A DNA stretch of 58,233 nt from a virus, in the IMG/VR virus record IMGVR_UViG_3300010883_010460, positions 1 through 58,233 of that record; one strand, written 5' to 3'. Numbering within the stretch: position 1 is the first letter of the stretch; each line of letters starts with the position of its first letter. The position numbers were made by a program, and so were the translations under genes. The notes below the pieces were generated by a model, which was given only the letters and a program-made list of their open reading frames with translations, searched no databases and was not told where the DNA came from. Shown here in pieces: positions 33,636-43,200 of the stretch.

Positions 33636-33905
33636 ATGAACGTCCGCCAAGCACTTCGCAGCCCGAGTAACTTCAACATCCGCCTTGAGTACAGCGGCAA
33701 GAACTACGAGAACGTGAGCAACCGCTCGAACAAGTTCTGGGCCTGCCGCAGCAACGGCGACGGCACCGTGACCGTGACCTGGGGCCGTATGCGCTCCGAG
33801 GGCACCAGCATCGTGAAGCCTTTCAGCTACTTCGTGAAGAAGGTCAGCGAGAAGCTCAACAAGGGCTACGTCGATACCGCGAACCCCTACGGCTTCGCCC
33901 GGTAA
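33636..33905 (+). CDS. WGR-domain protein (short)
   Basis: 89 residues from the ATG at 33636 (AAGGAG upstream), essentially one WGR domain: an N-terminal strand (RLEYSGKNYENVSNRSNKFW), the signature VTVTWGRMRSEG and a final helix (YFVKKVSEKLNKGY). WGR domains occur in PARPs and bacterial regulators and bind DNA ends or nucleic acid. A free-standing WGR protein could be a DNA-end binding or host-interaction factor. A second WGR protein is encoded at 47.8 kb. Confidence 0.78.
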   Translation: MNVRQALRSPSNFNIRLEYSGKNYENVSNRSNKFWACRSNGDGTVTVTWGRMRSEGTSIVKPFSYFVKKVSEKLNKGYVDTANPYGFAR

Positions 33906-33924
33906 GGCAAAATCGAACGGAGGG

Positions 33925-33953
33925 GGGTGCGCTTTAGCACCCCCACCCGTAGA
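33925..33953 (+). promoter_or_regulatory. phage promoter motif P15
   Basis: GGGTGCG, then CCGTAGA after 22 bp. The spacer completes a hairpin (GGGGGTGC / GCACCCCC). Leader of about 60 nt to the ATG at 34018. Confidence 0.73.
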
Positions 33954-34017
33954 TACAGTGAACCAAGGCGAAAGCCACTGACCCAGAGTCGCATTGAGCG
34001 ACCAAGGAGAAACAGAC

Positions 34018-34806
34018 ATGAGCACCAACGGAACCCCAACTCGACTCGCACTGGCCCTCTCGGACCAGGACCAGCTTCTCAACCGCCTCATGAGCGTCAG
34101 CGTTCAGAAGGTCGGCGTTGAGCGCGGCCCCAAGGGCAGCAAGACCCGCTTCGGTGACGACCACGTCCTGAGCGTGTTGCTCCCCACGAGCTACACCAAC
34201 CTCAAGACCCGTGACCAGGACTCTCTGGTAGACGCCCTCGCGGCTGACGCCAACCTGTTCGCCACTCTGGAAGCCAAGGCTGACGCCAAGGGAATCCAGG
34301 CGTGGGACGGTCGTGGCAAGAACGCCACCCAGGTCGCTATCACGGCTGCGGACTTCGAAGCTGCTTACGACAAGATGCTCGTCAGCATCGGCAAGACCCT
34401 CGCTGGTACGAACACCTCGACTTCCGAGCACGTCTACGAGCCCCTCGCTGTGGACGGTCAGAACGTCCCTTGTGCGAAGGTCTACGTCGGCGGTGGCAAC
34501 CCTGATGACAAGCGGACCCCAGTGGTCGGTGCCATCTACCTCAGTGGCGTCCAGGTCGCTTCGCACCTCATCGAGGCTGCGGTCAACGGCCCCGTCCCCG
34601 CCAGCAAGTCTGGTGGAGAAGCGGTCGCCAAGCGGCTCATCACCTCCTGGCTCAAGCTGCCCAGCCGTCGCTGGCGTCAGTTCCGCCTCCAGGCTGACGA
34701 GTCCTGGCGCATCAAGGTCGGCGGCGACGCTGCCCTGGTGTGTGACTCTCACAACGTCACCGTCTCTGACGAGGACGTTCGGGAGGTCTTCGGCCTCGTA
34801 GCCTAA
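34018..34806 (+). CDS. hypothetical protein, single-gene transcript
   Basis: 262 residues from the ATG at 34018 (AAGGAG upstream). Soluble, alpha/beta, rich in Ala, Val and Asp, with a C-terminal basic segment (KLPSRRWRQFRLQ). No family recognised. It has its own promoter motif and a good terminator, and codon use is even and GC-rich, as expected for a strongly expressed gene. A long antisense frame on the minus strand is not credible. Confidence 0.75.
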   Translation: MSTNGTPTRLALALSDQDQLLNRLMSVSVQKVGVERGPKGSKTRFGDDHVLSVLLPTSYTNLKTRDQDSLVDALAADANLFATLEAKADAKGIQAWDGRGKNATQVAITAADFEAAYDKMLVSIGKTLAGTNTSTSEHVYEPLAVDGQNVPCAKVYVGGGNPDDKRTPVVGAIYLSGVQVASHLIEAAVNGPVPASKSGGEAVAKRLITSWLKLPSRRWRQFRLQADESWRIKVGGDAALVCDSHNVTVSDEDVREVFGLVA

Positions 34807-34827
34807 ACCCCAACCCTTTACTCCAAC

Positions 34828-34872
34828 TGCCCCTGGTAGAGAGACCTTCTCCCTGCCAGGGGCATTTCCTTT
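34828..34872 (+). terminator. rho-independent terminator
   Basis: TGCCCCTGG at 34828-34836 pairs with CCAGGGGCA at 34856-34864, with extra pairing in between, followed by TTTCCTTT. It ends the 262-residue gene transcript. Confidence 0.8.
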
Positions 34873-34882
34873 AGGACCTGAA

Positions 34883-35332
34883 ATGCTGAACCGGATGACA
34901 GATGAAGAGTTGAGACAGTTTGTGGCCGATGCGCTGGCGAACCGTATCTTCTCGTCCGGCCAGCTTCGCCCCCACGAAGACCCAGGCATGGTCTTCTTCC
35001 CCATCAAGTTCGGGTGCCTGATACCTGACATCCCCGAGGTCCCTGAGCCGCCTGAGACGATCCCTGACGACTGGACCGTTGAGCAGTTCGAGGAGTACCC
35101 AGAGAAGTACGAGAAGCTCGCGGCAGAGCGCGAGGCCATCAGCAAGAAGCTCTACGAAGCGACCCTCGACCAGATCGGCTGCTTCTGGGAGTACATGGAC
35201 AAGGCTCTGCCCCGCAGCATCAACGGCCTCCCCTGCTTCATGTCTGTGCAAATCATGCACAAGGACGATTGGGACCGTGCTCTCAAGGCTATCGTGCGAG
35301 AGCAAGACCGCATGAAGGAACTCGAAGTGTGA
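34883..35332 (+). CDS. hypothetical protein
   Basis: 149 residues; the ATG follows AGGACCT directly after the terminator. A Pro-rich linker (IPEVPEPPETIPDD) separates a short N-terminal part from a helical region with charged residues. No family recognised. No promoter motif is visible upstream, so it may depend on read-through past the terminator. Confidence 0.68.
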   Translation: MLNRMTDEELRQFVADALANRIFSSGQLRPHEDPGMVFFPIKFGCLIPDIPEVPEPPETIPDDWTVEQFEEYPEKYEKLAAEREAISKKLYEATLDQIGCFWEYMDKALPRSINGLPCFMSVQIMHKDDWDRALKAIVREQDRMKELEV

Positions 35333-35366
35333 AGCGCGGTAGCTCCTCGATGCCTGCCAGTGGTAG

Positions 35367-35394
35367 GGGTGCGTTTCCGCGCCTCACCCGTAGA
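35367..35394 (+). promoter_or_regulatory. phage promoter motif P16 (DnaQ-like exonuclease)
   Basis: GGGTGCG, then CCGTAGA after 21 bp, 21 bp before the ATG at 35415. Confidence 0.72.
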
Positions 35395-35414
35395 TAAGGC
35401 AGGAGGCCCGACGC

Positions 35415-35996
35415 ATGAGCCGACATTGCTACATGGACACCGAGACCACCGGGCTCTCCTCACGGAAGCACGAGGTCATCGAGATCGCCATCATCACCGA
35501 ACACGAAGACGGCACCATCGAGCGATGGGAGTCGAAGATCAAGCCGCGCCGTATCGAGGCCGCGCATCCCAAGGCCCTTGAGATCAACGGGTACACTCCC
35601 GAAGCATGGGCCGACGCCCCAGACATGGAGGAGGTCATAGAGACCATCGCGATGAAGCTCAAAGGAGCCGTCGTCGTAGGTCACAACATCGCCTTCGACA
35701 TCAAGTTTGTGGAAGCCATGCTTTCAGAGGCCAAGATTGACCAGAAGATCAACCACCGGGCCACACTCGACACCATCACCCTTGTCCGTGAACACCTTAT
35801 CCCCACGGGCCTCAAGAGTGCGTCGTTAGACAACACTCGACGGTGGCTTGGATGGTCCCTGGAGGGCGCACACACGGCCCTACAAGACGCCGAGGACTGT
35901 ATGAGGCTCCGACACATCTTGGAGCGTTCAACACGCTTCCAGAGGTTCGTATGGTCCCTCAGAGGCCCACGGAACATGGAACGTACTCGGCGGTAG
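35415..35996 (+). CDS. DnaQ-like 3'-5' exonuclease
   Basis: 193 residues with all exonuclease motifs of the DEDDh group: ExoI DTETTG (8-13), ExoII VGHNIAFDIKF, and ExoIII HTALQDAED, where His and Asp complete the metal site. It could proofread for the replicative polymerase like Pol III epsilon, or recycle nucleic acid. GGAGG lies before the ATG. Confidence 0.88.
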   Translation: MSRHCYMDTETTGLSSRKHEVIEIAIITEHEDGTIERWESKIKPRRIEAAHPKALEINGYTPEAWADAPDMEEVIETIAMKLKGAVVVGHNIAFDIKFVEAMLSEAKIDQKINHRATLDTITLVREHLIPTGLKSASLDNTRRWLGWSLEGAHTALQDAEDCMRLRHILERSTRFQRFVWSLRGPRNMERTRR

Positions 35997-36044
35997 GAAT
36001 CCTATCAATCGCCCCAAGTTGAGGGCAGTCTATTGGAGATGAGA

Positions 36045-36524
36045 ATGGCAACGGATCTGGACAAGGGCTACGGCGGATACAGCACGTTCAAACCCATGCG
36101 ACATGGCGAGGGCGACGAGGACGAGAATACCAGTGCTGGAACGCAGTACCGCAAGATCAGTGATGCTGCTGAAGTGACTGGGAACCCAGGCTACGCAGGA
36201 CGAGGTTCCAAGATTTGGTACTGGAAGTCCTCCGCAGGGAGAGACTTCCTTGGCGGCTCCCGCTGGCTTGAGAAGAAAGGCATCATGCCCACCCTCCAGA
36301 CCCTCTCTCAGACCCACGTTCTGATTGGGGAGATTGGGGAGAAGGTCTTCAACAAAGTCTTTTCGATGATGCAGGACGAGGCGTGGTCCCCCAAGGGGGA
36401 AGCTCGCAGCATCATCTCGAAGTCAGGCTCTGGGCATACGTCGATGAGTGTGGGGGACATCATCATGCAAGGTGGGAAACTTCACATGGTGGACAGCCAC
36501 GGGTTCAAGAAGCTGGAGCCTTAG
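36045..36524 (+). CDS. hypothetical protein with YodL-like C-terminus
   Basis: 159 residues from the ATG at 36045 (GGAG upstream). The C-terminal 30 residues, with HTSMSVGDII and a following MVDSHGFKKL, resemble the YodL-type S(L/M)SVxDxI...VDSxGF motif seen in short proteins of phages and mobile elements; this is from memory. The N-terminal part is polar. Coupled to the thioredoxin gene by 1 bp spacing. Confidence 0.62.
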   Translation: MATDLDKGYGGYSTFKPMRHGEGDEDENTSAGTQYRKISDAAEVTGNPGYAGRGSKIWYWKSSAGRDFLGGSRWLEKKGIMPTLQTLSQTHVLIGEIGEKVFNKVFSMMQDEAWSPKGEARSIISKSGSGHTSMSVGDIIMQGGKLHMVDSHGFKKLEP

Positions 36525-36525
36525 T

Positions 36526-36855
36526 ATGAATCCGATGCCCCTTGCCGCATTGCTCCGCATCACTGAGGTTCCGGTCCTGGTGAAGTTCGGCGCAGTTTGG
36601 TGCAGCCCCTGCAAGGCGATCTCTCCCATCTTGGAACAGATCGCCGAAGATTGGGAAGGCGACATTGACGTGTGGGAACTGGACGTTGATGAAGACCCTG
36701 AGTCTGCATCCCAGTGGACCATCCGCTCCATCCCTACACTCATACTCATAGACTCAGACGGGACGGAACTTGAACGTCTGTCGGGTAATCAAAGCAAAGT
36801 CTCTATTGAAAGGATGCTTTATCGCTTCTTTGAAGACGGGGAGGAGGTTAGTTGA
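36526..36855 (+). CDS. thioredoxin
   Basis: 109 residues from the ATG at 36526 (GGAG upstream). Thioredoxin fold with active site WCSPC (25-29) in place of WCGPC, strand WELDVDED and cis-proline in RSIPTLILI. The CSPC pair would be redox active. It may reduce the phage class II ribonucleotide reductase. T7 uses host thioredoxin as a polymerase factor, so a DNA polymerase role cannot be excluded. Confidence 0.87.
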   Translation: MNPMPLAALLRITEVPVLVKFGAVWCSPCKAISPILEQIAEDWEGDIDVWELDVDEDPESASQWTIRSIPTLILIDSDGTELERLSGNQSKVSIERMLYRFFEDGEEVS

Positions 36856-37175
36856 TGTTGCACCCTTTGTACCGAGTTCTGTTGGAAGGGGGCGTCAAAG
36901 CTCCCAAGACAGCAGCCCAACCACAGATGTTTCTCCGGGCTGTCGTTTCCGAACTGTGTAGCACTGATGCGGAGATCCTGGCCCATGCCCGTTGGAACCG
37001 AGTCCTGGTCTACTTCGATGAAGCTCATGTCGCGAACGTCTTGATTGACGATGACGGGGTTGGTTTCGAATACGAACAGGGCGGGGTGCTTGAACAAGAC
37101 CCGAGGTCCAACGTCATGGTCCATTCGGTGATCAAGGTCCTCAGCGACTTCGGGGACTCCCAGCCAGACGACTGA
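36855..37175 (+). CDS. hypothetical protein
   Basis: 106 residues from an ATG that overlaps the thioredoxin stop (TGATG) after GAGGAGG. Alpha/beta with a strand pair (RVLVYFDEAHVANVLIDDDG). No family recognised. It ends two bases before the end of the opposite-strand Nudix gene. Confidence 0.65.
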   Translation: MLHPLYRVLLEGGVKAPKTAAQPQMFLRAVVSELCSTDAEILAHARWNRVLVYFDEAHVANVLIDDDGVGFEYEQGGVLEQDPRSNVMVHSVIKVLSDFGDSQPDD

Positions 37176-37177
37176 GC

Positions 37178-37639
37178 TTACTCAAGGAAGTACGGCGCAG
37201 CCTTCTCAAGAGTCTCTCGAAACCCGTCGTGCAAGAGATACTTCCCGGACTGGACTTCTTCCGGTGACGCCCAACGCCATTGGGAGTGCTCTTTCTTATC
37301 GAGCTTGGATGGGCGGAACTCAATAGGACAAGAGACAACCCAGGTGATGTACAGGGTCCCACGCCAATGGAGCTTCACCATCTGGAGCAGCTTCAGGTAG
37401 CGAGGGAGCTTACCAAGCTCCTCCATAGACTCCCGGACAGCCGTCTGCATCGGAGCCTCGCCTGGCTCCATCCACCCACCAGCACTGCCCCAGCGCCCGG
37501 ACCAGTCACTCCCCCCTGCCCGCTTGAGCAGGAGCATCTTCCCCTTGCTACTCAGGAAGAGGAACCCCGCAGCGTCTGCGAACTTGGGTCCTTGGTACTT
37601 GCCATGTAGGAATGGGTGGTTGGCAGGTTCTTTGGCCAC
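37178..37639 (-). CDS. Nudix hydrolase
   Basis: 153 residues, GTG start at 37639 after GGGAG. The Nudix box is complete, G55 to G76, with GGWMEPGEAP and RESMEELG (Ser at one usually hydrophobic position). Upstream FLFLSSKGKMLLLKR and downstream strands fit the fold. It could clean up oxidised or deaminated nucleotides, alarmones or NAD-type compounds. It lies downstream of the 398-residue gene, with which it is probably transcribed. Confidence 0.86.
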   Translation of the reverse strand: MAKEPANHPFLHGKYQGPKFADAAGFLFLSSKGKMLLLKRAGGSDWSGRWGSAGGWMEPGEAPMQTAVRESMEELGKLPRYLKLLQMVKLHWRGTLYITWVVSCPIEFRPSKLDKKEHSQWRWASPEEVQSGKYLLHDGFRETLEKAAPYFLE

Positions 37640-37642
37640 GAG

Positions 37643-38839
37643 CTACTCCCAGAGGCCAGCGACTCCGACGAACATCTTGAAGCGGTTCGAGCTTCCAACT
37701 CGCGAGGCGCTCCAGGTGTGGGCCAGGTTCTCATTGACCACGAGGTCTCGAATCGAAGCGTGCGCCAACTCCCAGTGGTGAGCGTTCACCGCCAGTTCGA
37801 TGTCGCCTGCCACAGCTCGGAGGATTCCATTCAGGGTCCTTGGGCTGCCTGCGAGGATCGTTCGTGGGTCTACGCCAGGATCCTGGGATGCGATGCGAGG
37901 GCCGTCCAGGAAGAAGTCCAGCTCGATGACCGCGCTCCATCCGAAGTCCACCCCGGACGCGACCTTCTGGACCTCAATGGCGTTGAGCTTCAATGACGCC
38001 GCCTTGAGTTCGTGGGAGACATCCATGAGCTTCTCCTGGAACTGCTTGTCGCTCTTTACCCGCCCGGACAGTTGCTTGATGGCTTTGTCCCAGGTCTTCT
38101 TGATGTTCTGGCGGGAGATCGTGTTGTTGAACTTGTCCTTGGCGACCGAACTCCACATCCGGTCGAAGTTCCCCGAGGGGTTCTCGTTCATCCACTCGAC
38201 GATCTTGGTCATCACCTCGACCTGGTTGGGGCTGTTGAGGTTCCTGAGATTCGCTTCGAGCCACTTACGGAACCACTTGCCCTCACGGGAGTTGCTGAAC
38301 AGGTGTTTGGCGATCAGCTCAGGCCAGTCTCTCGCCCAACCTCCAGGCAGGGACTGTTGGCTACGCATCTCGTCTTCATAGATAGGGGCGTGCTCCCGCT
38401 CAATCTCGCGACGGCGGTTCTCCCCTCGTTGAATGTCTTTGACCATCTGGGTGAGCTTGCGGCTGACGAACTTGCCGAACTTGTTGAGGTCGAACTGACC
38501 GTTCATGATGGCTCGGGCGTTTCCCTTTCCTGTCGAGTAGGCCCAGTCGGAGCCGTAGAGGCCCATCACCAGGTCCATCGGGTCCTTGCCATAGGTGGCC
38601 AGGGACCGCTCAACCTTACCGAGTGCAGGCCCGTAGAGGGGTGTCCCTTTCCCATCTACCAGGGACTGGTGAACACTGGCGAGTTCCGGGTCGTCAGGTG
38701 GCGTCGCCTTTCGGGACCAAGTCCCCTTGCTCTTCCCAGTCGCCCCTTCCAGGAGTTGGTTGACCAGGTATTGCCCGAACATCGCCTCATAACCAGCCGC
38801 TCTCTTCACGAGTCTCTGGATCATCTTTTCCATGTTCAT
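37643..38839 (-). CDS. hypothetical protein, possible virion-associated
   Basis: 398 residues with GAGG before the ATG. Begins with an amphipathic helix (KMIQRLVKRAAGYEAMFGQYLVNQLLEG). Helical throughout, with a few strand-rich segments near residue 300. The N-terminal helix style resembles the other large unknown proteins in this window. No motif recognised. Confidence 0.7.
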   Translation of the reverse strand: MNMEKMIQRLVKRAAGYEAMFGQYLVNQLLEGATGKSKGTWSRKATPPDDPELASVHQSLVDGKGTPLYGPALGKVERSLATYGKDPMDLVMGLYGSDWAYSTGKGNARAIMNGQFDLNKFGKFVSRKLTQMVKDIQRGENRRREIEREHAPIYEDEMRSQQSLPGGWARDWPELIAKHLFSNSREGKWFRKWLEANLRNLNSPNQVEVMTKIVEWMNENPSGNFDRMWSSVAKDKFNNTISRQNIKKTWDKAIKQLSGRVKSDKQFQEKLMDVSHELKAASLKLNAIEVQKVASGVDFGWSAVIELDFFLDGPRIASQDPGVDPRTILAGSPRTLNGILRAVAGDIELAVNAHHWELAHASIRDLVVNENLAHTWSASRVGSSNRFKMFVGVAGLWE

Positions 38840-38953
38840 GTGTCAGATACCTCGCTCTTCGTCCGTCTAAGGGTGTGATGACCCGCAACGCTGACCTACT
38901 GTACCGCTCATATAGGCGGCCAATCGCTGCCCAAACTTTTTCAACCCTGGGGG

Positions 38954-38982
38954 GGGTGCGTCTCGGGCAGTCTCCCCGTAGA
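38954..38982 (+). promoter_or_regulatory. phage promoter motif P17 (second sigma-like gene)
   Basis: GGGTGCG, then CCGTAGA after 22 bp. It faces the sigma-like gene across an unusually long leader of about 160 nt that contains a GCTTG/CAAGC hairpin. Confidence 0.72.
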
Positions 38983-39148
38983 GTATTTGAAGGGGCGATC
39001 TGGACTCTCTGGGCTTGCTTGACAAGCGAGCCTGAGATATGGGATGTTCAATCAAGCAAAGCCATAGACCCGCTCGGTAAGAGCATACGTCAAAAGGCCC
39101 AGCAAAAAAGACACTTACCCAAAGGCCACAGGCCAAAGGATGCTGCCC

Positions 39149-39916
39149 ATGTCAAAGTCGATCAATCCCCTCATTGCCGAATGGTTCGCCACCAACCCCA
39201 AGAAAGTCCAGAAGCTCACTGAAGCTGCTGTTGACCATTTCATCTCGCAGGGGAAGCCCGAAGCCACGGCCCAAGACGCAGTTCAGGACGCCTTCACGAC
39301 GATCCTGACGAAGCCTGCTCACGAGAGGTCCTTCGAACGAGAAGGTAGTATCTCCAAGAGCCGAGTGGTGAAGCTCACTACACACGCTCTCCGCGACATG
39401 CTCGACCACGCTGGTCGTGACGCGCTCGGTCGAGCGATGGGTGCCCGTACCCGTGAAGAGGTCAAGCACCGCGCCCTCAAGCTCTCCATCCCCTCCGATG
39501 AACACGCGGACCTTGATGCTCCGTTGACGGCTTCGGCCTACCAGTTCAATCAGGAGTCCGCCTCCGCAGTCTCCACGTTCGAATCCGTGGACGGCTTCAG
39601 TGAACCGCAGCATTCGGGGTACGATTTCACCGACACTCGTCAGCCCTCGGCTGAGGAGGTTCTCATCGCCCGTTCGATGTTCGATGAGATGGAGGCCCTG
39701 GTCTACAAGACCTACCGCCAACCCGAACGCATCATGTTCCTGATTGACCGGATGTTGGAAGGTGTTGGCCGCAACGATCTCGCCGACATGGACGGTATCT
39801 CCAAGAACACGATGGCAGGCAAGCAGACGAACCTGCGGAAGCTGATGCGGAAGATCCCCAGCCTCTCCCAGGATGATTGTGAGCAAGCCCTTGAACTCAT
39901 CGCCGCAACAGGCTGA
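39149..39916 (+). CDS. RNA polymerase sigma factor-like protein
   Basis: 255 residues from the ATG at 39149 (AAGGA upstream). An N-terminal segment (ATAQDAVQDAFTTILTKP) resembles the region 2 helices of ECF sigma factors; after a long linker the C-terminus has a region 4-like helix-turn-helix (NDLADMDGISKNTMAGKQTNLRKLM). Similarity is weak but the order is right. It is preceded by its own copy of the phage promoter motif, whose form (upstream element, 15 bp, CCGTA) recalls ECF promoters, so it may read that motif. Confidence 0.65.
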   Translation: MSKSINPLIAEWFATNPKKVQKLTEAAVDHFISQGKPEATAQDAVQDAFTTILTKPAHERSFEREGSISKSRVVKLTTHALRDMLDHAGRDALGRAMGARTREEVKHRALKLSIPSDEHADLDAPLTASAYQFNQESASAVSTFESVDGFSEPQHSGYDFTDTRQPSAEEVLIARSMFDEMEALVYKTYRQPERIMFLIDRMLEGVGRNDLADMDGISKNTMAGKQTNLRKLMRKIPSLSQDDCEQALELIAATG

Positions 39917-39994
39917 TCAATAGGTCTTCTATGACCTCCCTTAGAGAGACCCCCCGTCCGTAGGGCGGGGTGGACAACACGCAGGGAGATACAC

Positions 39995-40285
39995 ATGATC
40001 GAGCTTGAACCAACCATCCCAATCCCAGATGACGTAGAGAAGATTCTTGAGCAGACGAGAGTCGCCGTTCGAGAGCTTCTCGTAGACTTCGCCAAGGTGC
40101 CGGAGCCAGAAGCCCTGGCCTACACTCACGGCTTCTATCGTGGGTGGTGTGGGGATGACATCCTGGCCAACGGCAGGAGCGCCAAACACGGCTTCTCAGA
40201 CCGATACCTGGAGGGCTACAAGCTCGGCCAGGGGGTCAGGGCTGGGACGGCAGAGATGCCGCCCTGGGCAGACGAGGCTGATTAG
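39995..40285 (+). CDS. small hypothetical protein
   Basis: 96 residues with GGGAG before the ATG. Helical N-terminal half, Gly/Trp/Asp-rich C-terminal half. No motif recognised. The 80 bp before it hold inverted repeats (AGGTC/GACCT and CCCCGTCC/GGCGGGG) but no clear terminator or promoter motif. Confidence 0.65.
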   Translation: MIELEPTIPIPDDVEKILEQTRVAVRELLVDFAKVPEPEALAYTHGFYRGWCGDDILANGRSAKHGFSDRYLEGYKLGQGVRAGTAEMPPWADEAD

Positions 40286-43200
40286 CCTTGCAGCCAGATG
40301 AGGTCCCCCTCCTCCAGTTCAACCATCTTCAAGCGGGCCTTCTTCTCGACCTTGCCTGGATTGAAGCCGCTCTCGGAGGGCTTACCGGGAGCCTGGTCTT
40401 CGACCTCTCCTGGGCTGTAACCCTTCGCTTCAGGTTGGGCAGCATCGCTCTCCTCATCGTTGGGGAGGGTTGAGCCAGTTGCTTCTTCGTCCGCTGCAAG
40501 GATGTACTTGGCAATCTGAGCAGCCAGAGCCTGAATCGCAGTCTTATTCTGCTTACGCTTCCGGTCGGTCTGACCGGGGTCGTAACCGTGTTGGCTCATG
40601 TCCGGCTGGTTCGCCTCGGACTCCTCAGCGCCAGGGAACGAACTCTTGGGGTCGCCCTTGGGATCTGGGGTCGGATACTCAGAGGCAGCTTGCTTCGCCG
40701 CCATGCGAGCAGTCAGGCGGGAGCGGCTCGCGCCCTTAGCCATCGACCCCCCCAAACCCTTGGCGATCTCATCCTTACTTAGTTCCCCATCACCGTTGGT
40801 GTCGAGCGCGTCGAAGACTGCCTTGGACCCGCCCCACTCTTCACGACTCAGGACGCCGTCCTTGTTGGTGTCGTAAAGGTCGAACATGGTGTGAGCCTCG
40901 ACCTCGGTCAGGTCTGCGAGGACATCCCCGGCCTTCTTCGAGCCCTTCTTCTTGGCCTTGAACTTCTCAAGGAGGTCGGCGGGCATCTTGCCATCGTCCT
41001 TCTTCGAGTCCTTCTTGTCGTCGGCCTTATCGTCGGACTTGTCGTCGTCCTTCTTGTCGTCCTTCTTGGCCTTACCCTTACCGGGCTTCTTACCAGCCTT
41101 CATGTCCTCGCAGTTCTGGACCATCGCCGGGTTGGGCATGTTCTCGCAGCCAGCGGCCTTGTCGTCCGCAGTCATGATCTGGTCAACGTCCGGGTAGCTG
41201 GAGAGCAGCAGACGAGCGTAGAGACAACGCTCGGTCTTGCCGTGAGTCCCCAGGAAGCCCGTGATGCGGGCGTGGCGTGACGCCTTGCGCGAGTGCAGGC
41301 CATAAGCCAGACCACCGAGCACTTCCCGAACATCGAGGCAGGCATCAAGAGCCCGACGACCTGTCTTGGCATTGAGGCCATACATCCCGAGAGCAGCAGT
41401 CTTCGGAGCGGGCTCCTCAAGCTGGGCTGCGATCTTGGGTCCCAAGGTCTTCATGCAGCTCACCAGGATGCGAGCCGGGATGCTGTTGGAACGCTTGGCG
41501 TGGGTTCCCAGGAACTGCGCGGTGCGCTCGTCCTTCTTGTAGAGAGCCTTGGCGATACGAGTCGCCTGGCGGGTGGCCTTGCGAATGGTGGCCTCAACTG
41601 TGCGCTGGGTTCCCAGGTTGTATCCGTACAGCCCCTTACCGGAGTGCTTCTTGACTTCGAGGGCAGCAACCAAAAGCCGCTCGATGTCGGAACCCTTCTT
41701 GGCAACCTGTCCGTGGTGAGCTTCCCACTTCTTCTTGTCCTCTTCGGACATGCCCTCGGTGATCTCTTCCTGGGAGAGGCTCTTGCCCTTCTCGTGTTTG
41801 GCCTCCTTCTCCTCATCACCGTCGGCCTTCTTGCCCTGGTTCTTCGTCTTGGCGAGACCCTTGGTTCCGGTCTGTCGTTCGATCTCTTCGTCCATGTCCT
41901 TGATCTCAACCCCCTCAGACTCCTCTACGGACTCGTAGGGCTTGCTGAAGAGCTTGGAGACATCGGTGTCCGACGCACGTTGCGAGTTCGCGAGACGAGC
42001 CGCGAACTCCATAGTCTCCAGGGGCTCAATCCCGTCCGGGCTGCCGATGAGGGCTTTCTTCATGTCACTTAGGTCCATCATTTGGTTGCTCTCCTTAGGG
42101 GCTGCTCCGTAGTCACGCCTACTGCGTAAGGGCTGAGTGAGACTACTACCCTCAGTATCTGTATAGGCGGTCGAACGGGAATCTGTCTCGGACTCTTTGT
42201 CCCACTTGTTCTTGCGGTTGTACCGCTTCTTGCTTCTGTGGGGACCGTCGTTTCGACGGTGCTTGGATGTATCGGCAAACGGGTTCTTATCGCTCGCTTT
42301 GGAGGGGTCCAGCTTGAACCGCATAGGCCCGTTCTTGTCCTTCTTGGGGTTGATGCTCTGCGGCTTCTTACCCCTCTTCTTGGCATCTCTGTCCATCGTG
42401 GTCTCTTCTGTCGCAGTCTTCTTGTGCTTGAAGACCTGGGCTTGCGGCTTCATCCGGTTGCGGTAGAGGGTTTGGCGAATCGCGCTGAGCTGCTTCTCAG
42501 AAAGGGCTCTGCCCCTGCCGATCTCGTCCCTCATCTGCTGCATGAACCTGTTGGGCCTCTGAGCCAGCAACCCATCGAGAACCTGCAACTGCTCTTTGAC
42601 CTGGGCGGGGGTGAACGAGGGCTTGGGGGGTGCAGACACATGAGGCTGCATGGGGAAGTGTTCGGGCTCGTCCTCTGGCACGTCGCGAGGCTTATCGTTG
42701 AGCGGCTTGACGTAGTACCTGTCTTCGTACTTGTCGTGCGGGGCCAACCACGCCAATCGGTCAAGCTGCTTCTTAGCCCGGTCAGCCTTCACGAAGACTA
42801 CCAGCTTGTCGTTGCTGCTTCTTCCGGTGTACCAGGTGCTCATCCCAGGAGTTGGGATCTTGCCCAGGAACCTCTGGTGACGCTTGAGTAGAGAGGTGAA
42901 CCAGTTGAGCTGCTTCTCCGTCAACTCCGTCGAGTAGAGCTTGTCGCTAACGAACTTGAAGCCTCTACTGTCCCCAGCAAGCCATAAGGCCATCTGGAGC
43001 TTCTGCGAGTCCTCTTTGTAGTTGCCGGGGACTGGATACCGAGTCTTGCGTGGGCGAGAGTAGGAGTCCTCGATGTCCTCGAACCGCTTGAGGCAGTCCT
43101 GGTACTCCTGCCAGGACAAGGTTCCACCCTTGTAGTCCTTGTAGCAGTCGTGGCCTTCAGCGGTCTTGGTGGAGGACTGCTTGGACAAGCCAACCCCAGC

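Noticed and set aside
33934-35145. 403-codon minus-strand open frame
   Set aside because: It lies antisense to two convincing plus-strand genes with their own promoters and ribosome sites; its composition mirrors them.
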